From Microbacterium hydrothermale (GTDB taxonomy: Bacteria; Actinomycetota; Actinomycetes; Actinomycetales; Microbacteriaceae), in the NCBI RefSeq assembly GCF_004854025.1, contig NZ_STGM01000003.1, positions 62,001 to 126,000 of the forward strand: DNA of 64,000 bases, given 5' to 3'. Shown here piece after piece: positions 7,846-16,298 of the stretch. The notes under the pieces are model-generated. The model did no database searches, was not told the DNA's origin, and was given only the letters and a program-made list of their open reading frames with translations. Both the position numbers and the translations under genes were made by a program. Positions within the stretch are counted from its first letter, which is position 1, and the number at the start of each line of letters is the position of its first letter.

Positions 7846-9170
7846 GGGACCGTCACCTCCACCGTCGTCGGACCGCCCTGCGGGCTGTCGATGCGCGCCG
7901 CGCCGCCCGCCGCCGTGACGCGGTTGACGATGCCGTCGAGACCGCCGCCGGGCACGATGCGCGCCCCGCCCAGGCCGTCGTCCTCGACGCGGGCCCAGAG
8001 CGAGCCGTCGTCGCGCACGCGCACGTCGACGCGGCAGGCGGCGGCGCGGGAGTGCTTCGCGGCATTGGTGAGGGCCTCCGCGATCGCGAAGTACACCGCT
8101 TCCTCGGTCGCGCGACCGCAGCGGCGCGGGAGCCGCACGTCGAGGGTCACGGGGATGTGCGAGCGCGACGCCAGGGCCGAGAGGGCGGCATCCAGCCCCC
8201 GATCCTCGAGGACGGACGCGTGGATGCCGCGGGCCAGCTGCCGCAGTTCGGTGATGGCCGACTTGGTGGAGGCGTGCGCCTCGGCGACGAGGGCCTTCGC
8301 CGCTTCGGGGTCGTCGTCGATCTTCGTCTGCGCGAGGCCGAGGGTCATGCCGATGGAGACCAGGCGCGGCTGGACGCCGTCGTGCAGGTCGCGCTCGATG
8401 CGGGTGCGTTCCACCTCGGCCGCACGCACCGCTCCCGCGCGCCGGGTGTCGGAGGTGCGCGCCTGCTCGAGCAGCTGCGCCTCGCGCGAGGGGACGAAGA
8501 TCGCCCGCACGATGACACCGTCGAGGATCGCCAGGCCGACGACGACGGCAAGGCCTCCGATGACGGCGATCATCCCCACGAAGGGGGCGGCGGCGCCGTG
8601 GAGCGGGATGAGGTCGAACAAGCGGGTGTTCGTCCACCCGAACACCGGGCTGACGGCGAGGGCGAGACCCCACGCGAACCCCGCGAGGGCCGTCAGCGTC
8701 ACCATGCCGAGCACGGTCGCGATCGTGAACGACGCCACCGCCCGCCACTGCAGCGGGTCGATGGCCTGCAGCCAGATGGTGTGCAGCACGCCGACGAACC
8801 CGTGCTTGGGGCTGCGCCGCGGCCGCAGCGGGGCGAGCCCGAGGTCGTAGAGACCGTCGACGCGCGCGCGTTCGAACCACGCGACGGCGAAGAGCGCGTA
8901 GACGAAGACCACGAGCACGAGCACCCCGACCAGCAGGGCCGCGAGCAGTCCGAACCCCGAGCCGAGCAGGCTGAACAGGCCCGTGAAGACCGCAGGACCC
9001 ACCACGCCCAGGGCGGCGAGGTGCGCCGCGGCCCCGGCCACGCGGCCGGGCGAGGCGACGCGCACCTTCTGCGGCACGACGGTCGTGGTCTCGGTCGAGG
9101 CGGGGTCGGCCGGGGCGGTGTACCCGCCGGGTCTCGGGGGCGGAGGCGGAACAACGGATGCCGTGGTCAT
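7833..9170 (-). CDS. Sensor histidine kinase (HisKA_3/HATPase, Sensor domain)
   Basis: The kinase has about 445 residues. A Pro/Thr-rich cytoplasmic N-terminus is followed by paired membrane helices at about 45-100 and 145-225, with the amphipathic DPLQWRAVASF segment of the actinobacterial Sensor domain. The dimerisation/phosphorylation helix ERTRIERDLHDGVQPRL has its His near residue 263. The ATPase boxes are AIAEALTNAAKHS (N), VEDDGLGG and GGGLDGIVNRV (G boxes). It lacks a large extracellular loop, so it probably senses membrane state. The ATG at 9170 is preferred over the GTG at 9179 because a TAGCGT hexamer (9183-9178 on the minus strand) ends 7 nt upstream and overlaps that GTG. This implies a leaderless operon mRNA. 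Confidence 0.92.
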   Translation of the reverse strand: MTTASVVPPPPPRPGGYTAPADPASTETTTVVPQKVRVASPGRVAGAAAHLAALGVVGPAVFTGLFSLLGSGFGLLAALLVGVLVLVVFVYALFAVAWFERARVDGLYDLGLAPLRPRRSPKHGFVGVLHTIWLQAIDPLQWRAVASFTIATVLGMVTLTALAGFAWGLALAVSPVFGWTNTRLFDLIPLHGAAAPFVGMIAVIGGLAVVVGLAILDGVIVRAIFVPSREAQLLEQARTSDTRRAGAVRAAEVERTRIERDLHDGVQPRLVSIGMTLGLAQTKIDDDPEAAKALVAEAHASTKSAITELRQLARGIHASVLEDRGLDAALSALASRSHIPVTLDVRLPRRCGRATEEAVYFAIAEALTNAAKHSRAAACRVDVRVRDDGSLWARVEDDGLGGARIVPGGGLDGIVNRVTAAGGAARIDSPQGGPTTVEVTVPCAS

Positions 9171-9249
9171 GCGTTCCACGCTAGGGCGCGGTCGGCGCGG
9201 GCACCGCCCGGTCAGCCCCCGCCGCGATTCGGGTTATCCCGAAAGCGGA

Positions 9250-10497
9250 TCACAGCTCGTCGGCCGAGATCCATCCCGAGGCGATGAGCTCCTCGACGTC
9301 GTCGGCGCGCAGGATGCTCGGCGAGACCTCCGGTGTCTCATCGGCCGCGGTGTCGTCGCCGGCGAGCAGCGCCTCGACGAGGTCGGCGGTCGCGGGCACG
9401 AGCGCGCGCGGATCGACGAAGGTCGTCGCATCGATCGCGCCGTCGCGCAGCGCGCGCACGGTGACCGGATCGGCACCCGACCCGACCACGAGCGGCGCGG
9501 GGGCGACCGCGGCGGCGGTCGTCGCCGGAGTCGGGGTGGGCGACGCCGTCTCGGCCTCGGTGGTCGGGGCCGTCGTGGTGAGCGCCGTCACCACTCCGCG
9601 GGTGACCGCGTCGCCGAGGGCGAGCACCGCGGTCGGCGCCTCGTCCGCGGCCCCCGCGCGCAGGTCGCGGAGGCGCTTCTCGGCCGCGGAGGCGCGGCTC
9701 TCGGCGGTGTCGCCGCCCACCTCCGCCGCCTCCAGGGTGGCTCCCGAGACGATCTCGATGCGTCCCGCGTCGAGAGCCGGTTGCAACGTGGCGAGGGCTG
9801 CCTCGTATCGGCTCTGCTCCCCCTCGTCGGAGACCCCGGCGGCCAGCACCGCGAGGCGCACCGGCGCGGTCGCGGGCACCGCGTCGATCCCGGGCACTGC
9901 GTCGGCCCCGGGCACCGCGTCCGTCTCGAGCGCGGCGTCCGTCCCGGGCACGGCGTCGGGCGACGCGTCCCCCGACGGCGTCGGCCCGGATGCCGTGGTG
10001 GTCGGCGTCGCCTCGGGCGACGGATCCACGGCGCTCGGGGCGTCGGCGAGGTCCGCGAGGAGCGCCTGGGCCTGGGCGCGGCCGAGATCAGCGGCGTCCG
10101 CCGGCGACGGGCCGAACTCCACGACGGGGACGCCGTCATCGGCGGCGACGGCCAGGGCCGGCGCCAGCTCCTCCGATGCCCACGGCGCGACGACCACGGC
10201 ATCCGCGCTCTTCGTGAGCATGTTCTGCACCTGCGCGGCCTGCGTCCGCGGGTCGGAGGCGGCGAACTGCAGGTCGACGCGGTAGCCGCGCACGACGAGT
10301 TCCCGGCGCAGGGCGTCGCCGCCGCGGCTCCACAGGGCGTCGGCCGTCGTCGGCAGGGCCACCCCGACCACTCCCGCCCCGTCGCTCGACCCGTCGCTCG
10401 AGCCCGCGGCGCTCCCCTGCGCCGGGGCGCACGCGGCGAGGCCGAGGGTCAGGGCGAGCAGCGCCGCGGCGGCGCGGAGGGCGTGGGAGCGTGTCAT
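9250..10497 (-). CDS. ChvE-like periplasmic-binding lipoprotein, divergent paralogue with low-complexity insert
   Basis: The product of about 415 residues has a lipoprotein signal (MTRSHALRAAAALLALTLGLAAC) and then a type 1 periplasmic-binding fold. VGVALPTTADALW, ELVVRGYRVDLQFAASDPRTQAAQVQNMLTKSADAVVV and ADDGVPVVEFG align with the ChvE-like protein of the same cluster. The sugar-contact motif AYDRL of that protein is replaced by EFGPS. A long Asp/Ala/Pro/Val-rich, internally repeated stretch (DAVPG units) and a Thr/Pro-rich stretch interrupt the C-terminal half. It lies last in the transporter cluster, after a hairpin. It may be an accessory or signalling binding protein, or a decaying duplicate, although the frame is intact. 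An alternative ATG is at 10506. Confidence 0.75.
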   Translation of the reverse strand: MTRSHALRAAAALLALTLGLAACAPAQGSAAGSSDGSSDGAGVVGVALPTTADALWSRGGDALRRELVVRGYRVDLQFAASDPRTQAAQVQNMLTKSADAVVVAPWASEELAPALAVAADDGVPVVEFGPSPADAADLGRAQAQALLADLADAPSAVDPSPEATPTTTASGPTPSGDASPDAVPGTDAALETDAVPGADAVPGIDAVPATAPVRLAVLAAGVSDEGEQSRYEAALATLQPALDAGRIEIVSGATLEAAEVGGDTAESRASAAEKRLRDLRAGAADEAPTAVLALGDAVTRGVVTALTTTAPTTEAETASPTPTPATTAAAVAPAPLVVGSGADPVTVRALRDGAIDATTFVDPRALVPATADLVEALLAGDDTAADETPEVSPSILRADDVEELIASGWISADEL

Positions 10498-10525
10498 CCC
10501 CTCCATCCTCCCCCGGAGAACGGGC

Positions 10526-10556
10526 AACGCCCCGCCGCTCGAAGCGACGGGGCGTT
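10526..10556 (-). terminator. Hairpin after the gguB-like permease gene
   Basis: Arms AACGCCCCG (10526-10534) and CGGGGCGTT (10548-10556) enclose an inner CGCT/AGCG stem. It follows the permease stop by 17 nt and could end or attenuate transcription before the extra binding-protein gene. Confidence 0.6.
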
Positions 10557-10573
10557 ACCGGAGGAGCGGGGAC

Positions 10574-11851
10574 TCAACCGCGGGTGCGGTTCTTGTTCCA
10601 CACGTCGAAGGCCACGGCCAGCAGCAGCACGAGACCCTTGATGAACTGCTGCACGTCGGTCGAGATGCCCATAAGCGACATGCCGTTGTTGAGCACACCC
10701 ATGACCAGACCACCGGCGATCGCGCCGACCACGCGGCCGACGCCACCCTGCACCGCGGCTCCACCGATGAAGGATGCCGCGATGGCATCCAGCTCGAAGA
10801 GGTTTCCGGCGCCGGGACCGGCGGAGTTCAGACGCCCCGTGAAGACGATGCCGGCGAGGGCCGCCAGGACGCCCATGTTCACGAAGAGCATGAAGTCCAC
10901 GCGACGGGTGTTGATGCCCGAGAGCTTCGCGGCGGTGCGGTTGCCGCCGATCGCGTAGATGTGGCGACCGAAGACGCTGCGGCTCATGACCGTGGAGTAG
11001 CCGATGATCAGCACCGCGAGCACGACGAGCACGATGGGCGTGCCACGCGAACCGGGAGCGACACCCAGCAGGTAGGTCAGGTACGCGATGAGCGCGCCGC
11101 CGCCGATGACCTTCACCAGGAACGCCGCGGTGGGCTCGTTCTGCAGCTCGAGGGCCGCACGCTTGGCGCGCTGACGCACCTGCGAGAAGACGAACAGCAC
11201 GAGGGTCAGGGCGCCCAGGGCGACGGTGATCCACTCCGCGGGCGAGGTGGCCGCCGGGAAGAGATCGGGGAAGAGGTAGCCGCCGCCGAGCGCGCGGTAC
11301 TCGGTCGGGAAGGGCGTGATCTGGGTGTTGCCGAGGGTCATCTGCGTGAGACCGCGGAACAGGAGCATGCCCGCCAGGGTGACGATGAACGCCGGGATGC
11401 CGATGTAGGCGACCCAGAAGCCCTGCCACATGCCGACCACCGCGCCCAGGACGAGCGAGAGCAGGATGCCGAGCCACCAGGGCAGGCCCCACTGCACGAT
11501 CAGTACACCCGACACGGCGCCGACGAAGGCGGCGACCGAACCGACCGAGAGGTCGATGTGACCGGCGATGATGATCATCACCATGCCGATCGCGAGGATC
11601 AGGATGTAGCTGTTCTGGACGATGATGTTCGACACGTTGCCGGCCGTGAGCAGGCGCCCGCCGGTGAGAGCCTGGAACAGCAGCACGATCACGATCAGCG
11701 CGATGAAGATGCCGATCTCGCGCAGGCGCGAGGTGAAGAACTGCACGAGGCCGCCGGCGCCGCCCGCACTGCCACTGCCGGCGCCCCCGCCGACGGGACC
11801 CTTCGGGGTTGCGGGCCCCTGCGGGGTCACGGTGTTGTCAAGCGCTGACAT
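10574..11851 (-). CDS. gguB: Monosaccharide ABC transporter permease (GguB type)
   Basis: The 425-residue integral membrane protein belongs to the RbsC/XylH branched-permease family. The N-terminal tail is Gly/Ala/Pro-rich. Membrane helices begin at [17 protein letters not shown], and the family motif [19 protein letters not shown] is present, as is NPFGRH-like [25 protein letters not shown]. It forms the channel through which the sugar bound by ChvE passes. Its start overlaps the ATPase gene by 14 bp, showing tight coupling. Length and order (binding protein, ATPase, permease) match the multiple-sugar ChvE-GguA-GguB system rather than the ribose system. The gene is followed by a hairpin. Confidence 0.9.
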   Translation of the reverse strand: MSALDNTVTPQGPATPKGPVGGGAGSGSAGGAGGLVQFFTSRLREIGIFIALIVIVLLFQALTGGRLLTAGNVSNIIVQNSYILILAIGMVMIIIAGHIDLSVGSVAAFVGAVSGVLIVQWGLPWWLGILLSLVLGAVVGMWQGFWVAYIGIPAFIVTLAGMLLFRGLTQMTLGNTQITPFPTEYRALGGGYLFPDLFPAATSPAEWITVALGALTLVLFVFSQVRQRAKRAALELQNEPTAAFLVKVIGGGALIAYLTYLLGVAPGSRGTPIVLVVLAVLIIGYSTVMSRSVFGRHIYAIGGNRTAAKLSGINTRRVDFMLFVNMGVLAALAGIVFTGRLNSAGPGAGNLFELDAIAASFIGGAAVQGGVGRVVGAIAGGLVMGVLNNGMSLMGISTDVQQFIKGLVLLLAVAFDVWNKNRTRG

Positions 11852-13382
11852 GGTCGGCTTCCTTTTCCTTCGTCATGAGCACCATGAGGGCCTCCGGAGT
11901 GGCCTCTTCGATGGGCAGCTGGCCGGTGATGTGGCCTTCGCTGAGGGTGTAGATGCGATCGCAGATGCCGAGGAGCTCGGGCAGCTCCGAGGAGATGACG
12001 AGCACCCCCTTCCCCTGCGCCGCGAGGGAGTTGATGATCGTGTAGATCTCGTACTTCGCGCCGACGTCGATGCCTCGCGTCGGCTCGTCGAGGATGAGCA
12101 CCTCGGGGTCGGAGAACAGCCACTGCGACAGCACGACCTTCTGCTGGTTGCCGCCCGAGAGCTTGCCCACGACCACGTCGACGCTGGGCGCCTTGATGTT
12201 CATCGACTTGCGGTAGCGGTTGGCGACCAGGTACTCCTCGTCGCCGTCGACCCAGCCGCCCTTGACGAGCTTGCGCATGCCGGCGAGCGAGATGTTGCGC
12301 TTGATCGTGTCGATGAGGTTGAGACCGGCGCCCTTTCGGTCCTCGGTCACGTAGGCCAGGCCGCTGCGGATGGCGGCGGGCACGGTCGAGGTGTCGGCCT
12401 TCTTCCCCCGGATGTAGACGTTGCCCGAGATCCGCGAGCCGAAGCTCTTGCCGAACACGCTCATCGCCAGCTCCGTGCGTCCGGCGCCCATGAGACCCGC
12501 GATGCCGACGACCTCGCCGGCGCGCACGTTCAGGTTGGCCTGGTGGATGACGGTGCGGTTGGCGTCGGTGGGGTGGCTGACGTTCCAGTCCTCGATGCGC
12601 AGGACCTCGTCGCCGATCTCGACGTCGCGGTCGGGGTAGCGATTTTCGAGCTCACGACCCACCATGCCGCGGATGATGCGGTCCTCGCTCGTTCCGCCGG
12701 TCGCGACGTCGAGCGTCTCGATGGTGCGGCCGTCGCGGATGATCGTGACCTCGTCGGCGATCGCGCGGATCTCGTTGAGCTTGTGGCTGATGATGATGCA
12801 GGTGATGTTCTGGCCGCGCAGGTGGCGGATCAGATCGAGCAGGTGCTCGGAGTCGTCGTCGTTCAGCGCCGCGGTCGGCTCGTCGAGGATGAGGAGCTTG
12901 ACGTCCTTCGACAGGGCCTTGGCGATCTCGACGAGCTGCTGCTTGCCGACGCCGATCTCGTTGACCGGAACGTCGGGGCTGTCGCCGAGTCCCACGCGCG
13001 CGAGCAGCTTCGCGGCCTCGCGGTTCGTGGCATCCCAGTCGATGAGTCCGCGGTGGGTGATCTCGTTGCCGAGGAAGATGTTCTCGGCGATCGAGAGATA
13101 GGGGCTCAGGGCGAGCTCCTGGTGGATGATGACGATGCCGGCCGCTTCGCTGTCGCGGATGTCTTTGAACTCGACGGTGTTGCCGTCGAAGACGATCTCT
13201 CCGCGGTAGTCGCCCGCGGGATACACACCGCTGAGCACCTTCATGAGGGTCGACTTGCCGGCGCCGTTCTCGCCGCAGATGGCGTGAACCGTTCCGCGCT
13301 CGACGGTCAGCGACACGTCGGCGAGCGCGATGACGCCGGGGAACTCCTTGGTGATCGAGCGCATCTCGAGGATGGTGCTCAC
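11838..13382 (-). CDS. gguA: Monosaccharide ABC transporter ATPase (GguA type)
   Basis: The 514-residue protein contains two fused ABC domains, as in RbsA/XylG/GguA. The first has Walker [10 protein letters not shown] and Walker [12 protein letters not shown]. The second has [15 protein letters not shown] signature residues and [12 protein letters not shown], while its Walker A is degenerate ([13 protein letters not shown]), as is usual for the second domain in this family. It powers uptake of monosaccharides. The GTG at 13382 is supported by an AAGGAGG ribosome-binding site at 13388-13394, five nt away. It follows the binding-protein gene after 148 bp that hold two strong hairpins, and overlaps the permease gene. 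Confidence 0.92.
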   Translation of the reverse strand: MSTILEMRSITKEFPGVIALADVSLTVERGTVHAICGENGAGKSTLMKVLSGVYPAGDYRGEIVFDGNTVEFKDIRDSEAAGIVIIHQELALSPYLSIAENIFLGNEITHRGLIDWDATNREAAKLLARVGLGDSPDVPVNEIGVGKQQLVEIAKALSKDVKLLILDEPTAALNDDDSEHLLDLIRHLRGQNITCIIISHKLNEIRAIADEVTIIRDGRTIETLDVATGGTSEDRIIRGMVGRELENRYPDRDVEIGDEVLRIEDWNVSHPTDANRTVIHQANLNVRAGEVVGIAGLMGAGRTELAMSVFGKSFGSRISGNVYIRGKKADTSTVPAAIRSGLAYVTEDRKGAGLNLIDTIKRNISLAGMRKLVKGGWVDGDEEYLVANRYRKSMNIKAPSVDVVVGKLSGGNQQKVVLSQWLFSDPEVLILDEPTRGIDVGAKYEIYTIINSLAAQGKGVLVISSELPELLGICDRIYTLSEGHITGQLPIEEATPEALMVLMTKEKEADHVSA

Positions 13383-13458
13383 GAGGTCCTCCTTGCAGAA
13401 CCGGCTCGTGGCCGGTCGGGATGGTGGGGCGGGTGCGGATGCCGCAGACCCGCGGGAG

Positions 13459-13522
13459 CCTCCGCCGCGACCCGGGCGGGTCGCGGCGGAGGCGGGGCGG
13501 GAGGGCGGGGTAACGCCCTCCC
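13459..13522 (-). terminator. Two adjacent stem-loops between chvE and gguA
   Basis: The distal stem (13459-13473 with 13478-13492) is a perfect 15-bp hairpin with a 4-nt loop. The proximal stem (13499-13507 with 13514-13522) has 9 perfect pairs. They begin 8 nt after the chvE stop. This position, between binding protein and ATPase, suits an attenuator or 3' stabiliser that makes the binding protein more abundant than the membrane parts. Confidence 0.7.
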
Positions 13523-13530
13523 GGGGTGGA

Positions 13531-14649
13531 TCAGCCCAGGTCGGCCTCGGTGTAGTAACCGCTGTCGACGAGGATCTCCTTGTAGTTGTCCTTCGTCACG
13601 ATCGTCGACTCGAGCAGGTACGAGGGGACGACCTTCTTGCCGTTGTCGTACGTCTCGGTGTCGTTGACCTCGGGCTTCTCGCCCTTGCGGATGTCGTCGA
13701 CCATGGTCACGGCCTGCTTGGCGAGCTCGCGCGTGTCCTTGAAGATCGTCGAGTACTGCTCACCCGCGATGATCGACTTGATCGAGCCGACCTCGGCGTC
13801 CTGACCGGTGATGACCGGCAGGTCGGAGGCCGAGTAGCCGCCCGAGGTGAGGGCCGAGATGATGCCGATCGACAGGCCGTCGTAGGGCGAGAGCACGCCG
13901 TCGAGCTTGGTGCCGCCGATGACGGTGAGGATGTTCTCCATGCGCTTCTGCGCCGTCTCGGGCAGCCAGCGGAGGATGGCCGCCTGGCCGAACTCGGTCT
14001 GGCCGGAGGGGACGACGAGCGTGCCCTTGTCCATGTACGGCTGCAGGGTGTCCATCGCACCCTTCCAGAAGAACGTCGCGTTGTTGTCGTCGGGGCTTCC
14101 GGCGAACAGCTCGACGTTGAAGGGACCGGTCGCGCCGGTCTCCTTGCCCGAGGCGTCGAGGACGCCCAGGCCCGTGAGGAGCGAGGTGGCCTGCTGCACG
14201 CCGACCTTGTAGTTGTCGAACGTCGTGTAGTAGTCGACGTTCTCGGTGCCGTTGATGAGGCGGTCGTACGCGATGACGGGGATGTTCGCGTCCTTGGCCT
14301 GCTGCAGCACGTCGGTCAGCGTGGTGCCGTCGATCGAGGCGATGATCAGGGCCTTGGCACCCGTGGTGATCATGTTCTCGATCTGCGAGACCTGCGTGGG
14401 GATGTCGTCGTTGGCGTACTGCAGGTCGACCTGGTAGCCGAGCTCCTCGAGCTGCGACTTGACGTTGTTGCCGTCGGCGATCCACCGCTCCGACTGCTGC
14501 GTCGGCATGGCCACACCGATGGTGCCGCCCGCCTCCTGCGAGTCGCCGGCGCCGCCGCCGGTGCGGTCTCCCGCGCAACCGGCGAGGCCGATGCCGAGCG
14601 CGAGGACGCCCGCTCCCGCGACCGCCTTGAGCATGCTGTGCTTCTTCAC
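13531..14649 (-). CDS. chvE: Multiple-monosaccharide ABC transporter substrate-binding lipoprotein (ChvE type)
   Basis: The product has 372 residues. [25 protein letters not shown] is a lipoprotein signal with the lipobox Cys, and a type 1 periplasmic-binding fold follows. [59 protein letters not shown] and PVITGQDAE are typical ChvE landmarks, including the sugar-contacting Asp-Arg of YDRL. It would capture aldoses such as xylose, galactose or glucose for the GguAB pump. The GTG at 14649 has GGAGGG seven nt upstream. A long leader of about 220 nt separates it from a promoter with an adjoining operator. The LacI-type protein encoded upstream probably controls it. Confidence 0.92.
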   Translation of the reverse strand: MKKHSMLKAVAGAGVLALGIGLAGCAGDRTGGGAGDSQEAGGTIGVAMPTQQSERWIADGNNVKSQLEELGYQVDLQYANDDIPTQVSQIENMITTGAKALIIASIDGTTLTDVLQQAKDANIPVIAYDRLINGTENVDYYTTFDNYKVGVQQATSLLTGLGVLDASGKETGATGPFNVELFAGSPDDNNATFFWKGAMDTLQPYMDKGTLVVPSGQTEFGQAAILRWLPETAQKRMENILTVIGGTKLDGVLSPYDGLSIGIISALTSGGYSASDLPVITGQDAEVGSIKSIIAGEQYSTIFKDTRELAKQAVTMVDDIRKGEKPEVNDTETYDNGKKVVPSYLLESTIVTKDNYKEILVDSGYYTEADLG

Positions 14650-14952
14650 TCTGGTTCCCTCCGTTGGGTATGTGGTGCGGTCTCTCCCCATGGAGCCCAC
14701 CGCGTCCTGCGAGCGAGGCACCGATCGGACGCACGCGGCGACGGGGCGAAACGAAGCCGTTCGGCGAGGCGGGCCACCCGCGTCGTTCGAAACCTCTTCG
14801 TCTCGACGGATCCGCTCCGCAGCGAGTCCCGTCGGCCTGTGCGACCGGTCATGTGACCGTTCACATCGTGTGTGTGATGCTACCTCGCGCTCGGGAGAAT
14901 CTGTCAAGTCCCGGTGCGCGAGATGACCAGCCGTTGCCGAAACGTGACGAAT
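14650..14952 (-). promoter_or_regulatory. chvE promoter, operator and long leader
   Basis: On the minus strand TTGACA (14907-14902) and TAGCAT (14882-14877), 19 nt apart, resemble a housekeeping promoter. Just downstream lies GTGACCGTTCAC (14853-14864), with a half site GACCGGTC at 14843-14850. The same motif, GTGACCGGTCAC, precedes the adjacent lacI gene, so this is the likely operator. The remaining 200 nt to the chvE start form an untranslated leader in which I see no riboswitch class. Confidence 0.7.
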
Positions 14953-15978
14953 TCACCGAGAGGGCGGAGCCGTCGACGACCGCACGATCAGGCGCAGATG
15001 ATCAGGCTCGGAGGGCGCGCCCTCTCCCGGCGACTCGCCCAGGGCGGCGAGCAGATCCGTCACCGCCCGCGTTCCGATCCCGGAGAAGTCCTGACGCACC
15101 GTCGTGAGCGGGGGCCAGAGGTGCGCGGACTCGGGGACGTCGTCGAAGCCCACCACCGAGATGTCCTCGGGCACCGAGCGACCTATGGCCCGAACGGCAT
15201 GCATGAACCCCAGCGCCATATGGTCGTTGCCCGCGAAGACCGCGGTGGCGTCCTCGGTGCGCAAGAGCTCCAGACCCGCCTCGAACCCGAACTGCGCACT
15301 CCAGTCCCCCAGCACCGGCGGGCGGGGCGAGAGGTCGTTGGCATCCATCTCGGCGAGATAACCGCGCATGCGGTGATCGGCCTCGACCCAGTCGCGGGGA
15401 CCGGCGATGTGCAGGATGCGGGTGTGCCCCAGCTCGATGAGATGCCGCACGGCCGCGCGGGCTCCCGCCGTCTGGTCGTTGTACGAGCTCGAGGTGCCGC
15501 TGGAGGCGATGATCTGCACCGGCACGGGAAGCTTCAGCTCGTCGAGGATCGGCACGACCCGCGTCTGCGGCGCCACGGCGATCAGTCCCTCGATCGACTG
15601 CTGCATGAGGTGGTCGATCGACGAGCGCACGTCGTCGGCCGCGCTCGTGGCGAGGTTCGTCACCGTCAAGCGATACCCGGCGGCCCGCGCGGCCGACTCG
15701 ATCGCCTGCACCATCGAGGCGACGCCGTGCGTGGGCGTGCGGGGCCCGAGCACCCCGATGAGCTTGGACCGGCTGGTGGCGAGGGCCCGCGCCGCCTGAT
15801 TCGGCACGAACTTCAGCTCGGCGATCGCCGAACGCACCTTCGCCGCCGTCTCGGGGCGCAGCGCCGGGCTGTTGTTGATGACGCGGGAGACCGTCTGGTA
15901 CGACACGCCCGCGAGTCGCGCGACGTCGCGGATGCTCGGGGCGCGCCCCGCCGCCTCCGGGATGTCGGTGTCGCTCAT
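14953..15978 (-). CDS. LacI family transcriptional regulator of the chvE operon
   Basis: The 341-residue repressor has an N-terminal LacI helix-turn-helix, PSIRDVARLAGVSYQTVSRV, then the hinge helix KFVPNQAARALATSRS. A periplasmic-binding-like effector domain follows, with IGVLGPRTPTHG, FAGNDHMALGFMHAVR and DISVVGFDDVPESA. It would dissociate from DNA on binding a sugar. The ATG at 15978 has GAGG six nt upstream; an in-frame ATG at 15990 lacks one. A perfect 12-bp palindrome GTGACCGGTCAC (16011-16022) lies in its own promoter region, and a near copy lies at the chvE promoter. Autoregulation and local control of the transporter are therefore inferred. Confidence 0.92.
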   Translation of the reverse strand: MSDTDIPEAAGRAPSIRDVARLAGVSYQTVSRVINNSPALRPETAAKVRSAIAELKFVPNQAARALATSRSKLIGVLGPRTPTHGVASMVQAIESAARAAGYRLTVTNLATSAADDVRSSIDHLMQQSIEGLIAVAPQTRVVPILDELKLPVPVQIIASSGTSSSYNDQTAGARAAVRHLIELGHTRILHIAGPRDWVEADHRMRGYLAEMDANDLSPRPPVLGDWSAQFGFEAGLELLRTEDATAVFAGNDHMALGFMHAVRAIGRSVPEDISVVGFDDVPESAHLWPPLTTVRQDFSGIGTRAVTDLLAALGESPGEGAPSEPDHLRLIVRSSTAPPSR

Positions 15979-16010
15979 CAGCCGCCTCATTGCGGGTCGC
16001 GCGCGGTTGC

Positions 16011-16022
16011 GTGACCGGTCAC
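16011..16022. promoter_or_regulatory. LacI operator GTGACCGGTCAC
   Basis: This perfect 12-bp palindrome lies 33 bp upstream of the LacI-family start codon. One base differs from the site at the chvE promoter (14853-14864). Confidence 0.7.
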
Positions 16023-16109
16023 ACGAGGATAACCGACGTCGCGCGTCCCCCTCACCGTCGTTCGCGCCGCGCCCTGACGGCCCTGCGCGCGCGGCGAGAC
16101 GGCATCCGC

Positions 16110-16262
16110 GTGACGAGACGGCTGCCGGCGGCGACCGGGATGTCAGCCGCGTGCGGTCTCGCGACTCGAGAGGGGTGGCGGCGACGTTGGCACCGCGAGA
16201 CGCCAGCCGTGTGACGAGACGGTTGCAGACCGCAACCGAGATGTCAGCTACGTGCAGTCTCG
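16110..16262. repeat. Pair of 52-bp imperfect direct repeats in the lacI/M20 gap
   Basis: Copies lie at 16110-16161 and 16211-16262, with about 43 of 52 positions identical. Each begins GTGACGAGACGG and ends in a GTCTCG that can pair with its own CGAGAC. The second copy also has an inner GGTTGC/GCAACC arm. Apart from the lacI promoter, the 320-bp gap 15979-16298 holds no credible gene. Confidence 0.6.
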
Positions 16263-16298
16263 GCGGGCGGGGCGGGCGGGAGAGAGGGGACGAGCGCG

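Noticed and set aside
9250..10497. Frameshift or pseudogene in the ChvE-like paralogue
   Set aside because: The frame is continuous from lipobox to stop and both lobes are recognisable; only low-complexity inserts and motif changes are seen.
10574..14649. Ribose or xylose-specific naming (rbs/xyl) for the first ABC transporter
   Set aside because: Motifs and gene order fit ChvE-GguAB multiple-sugar transporters better, and no xylose or ribose catabolic gene is adjacent.
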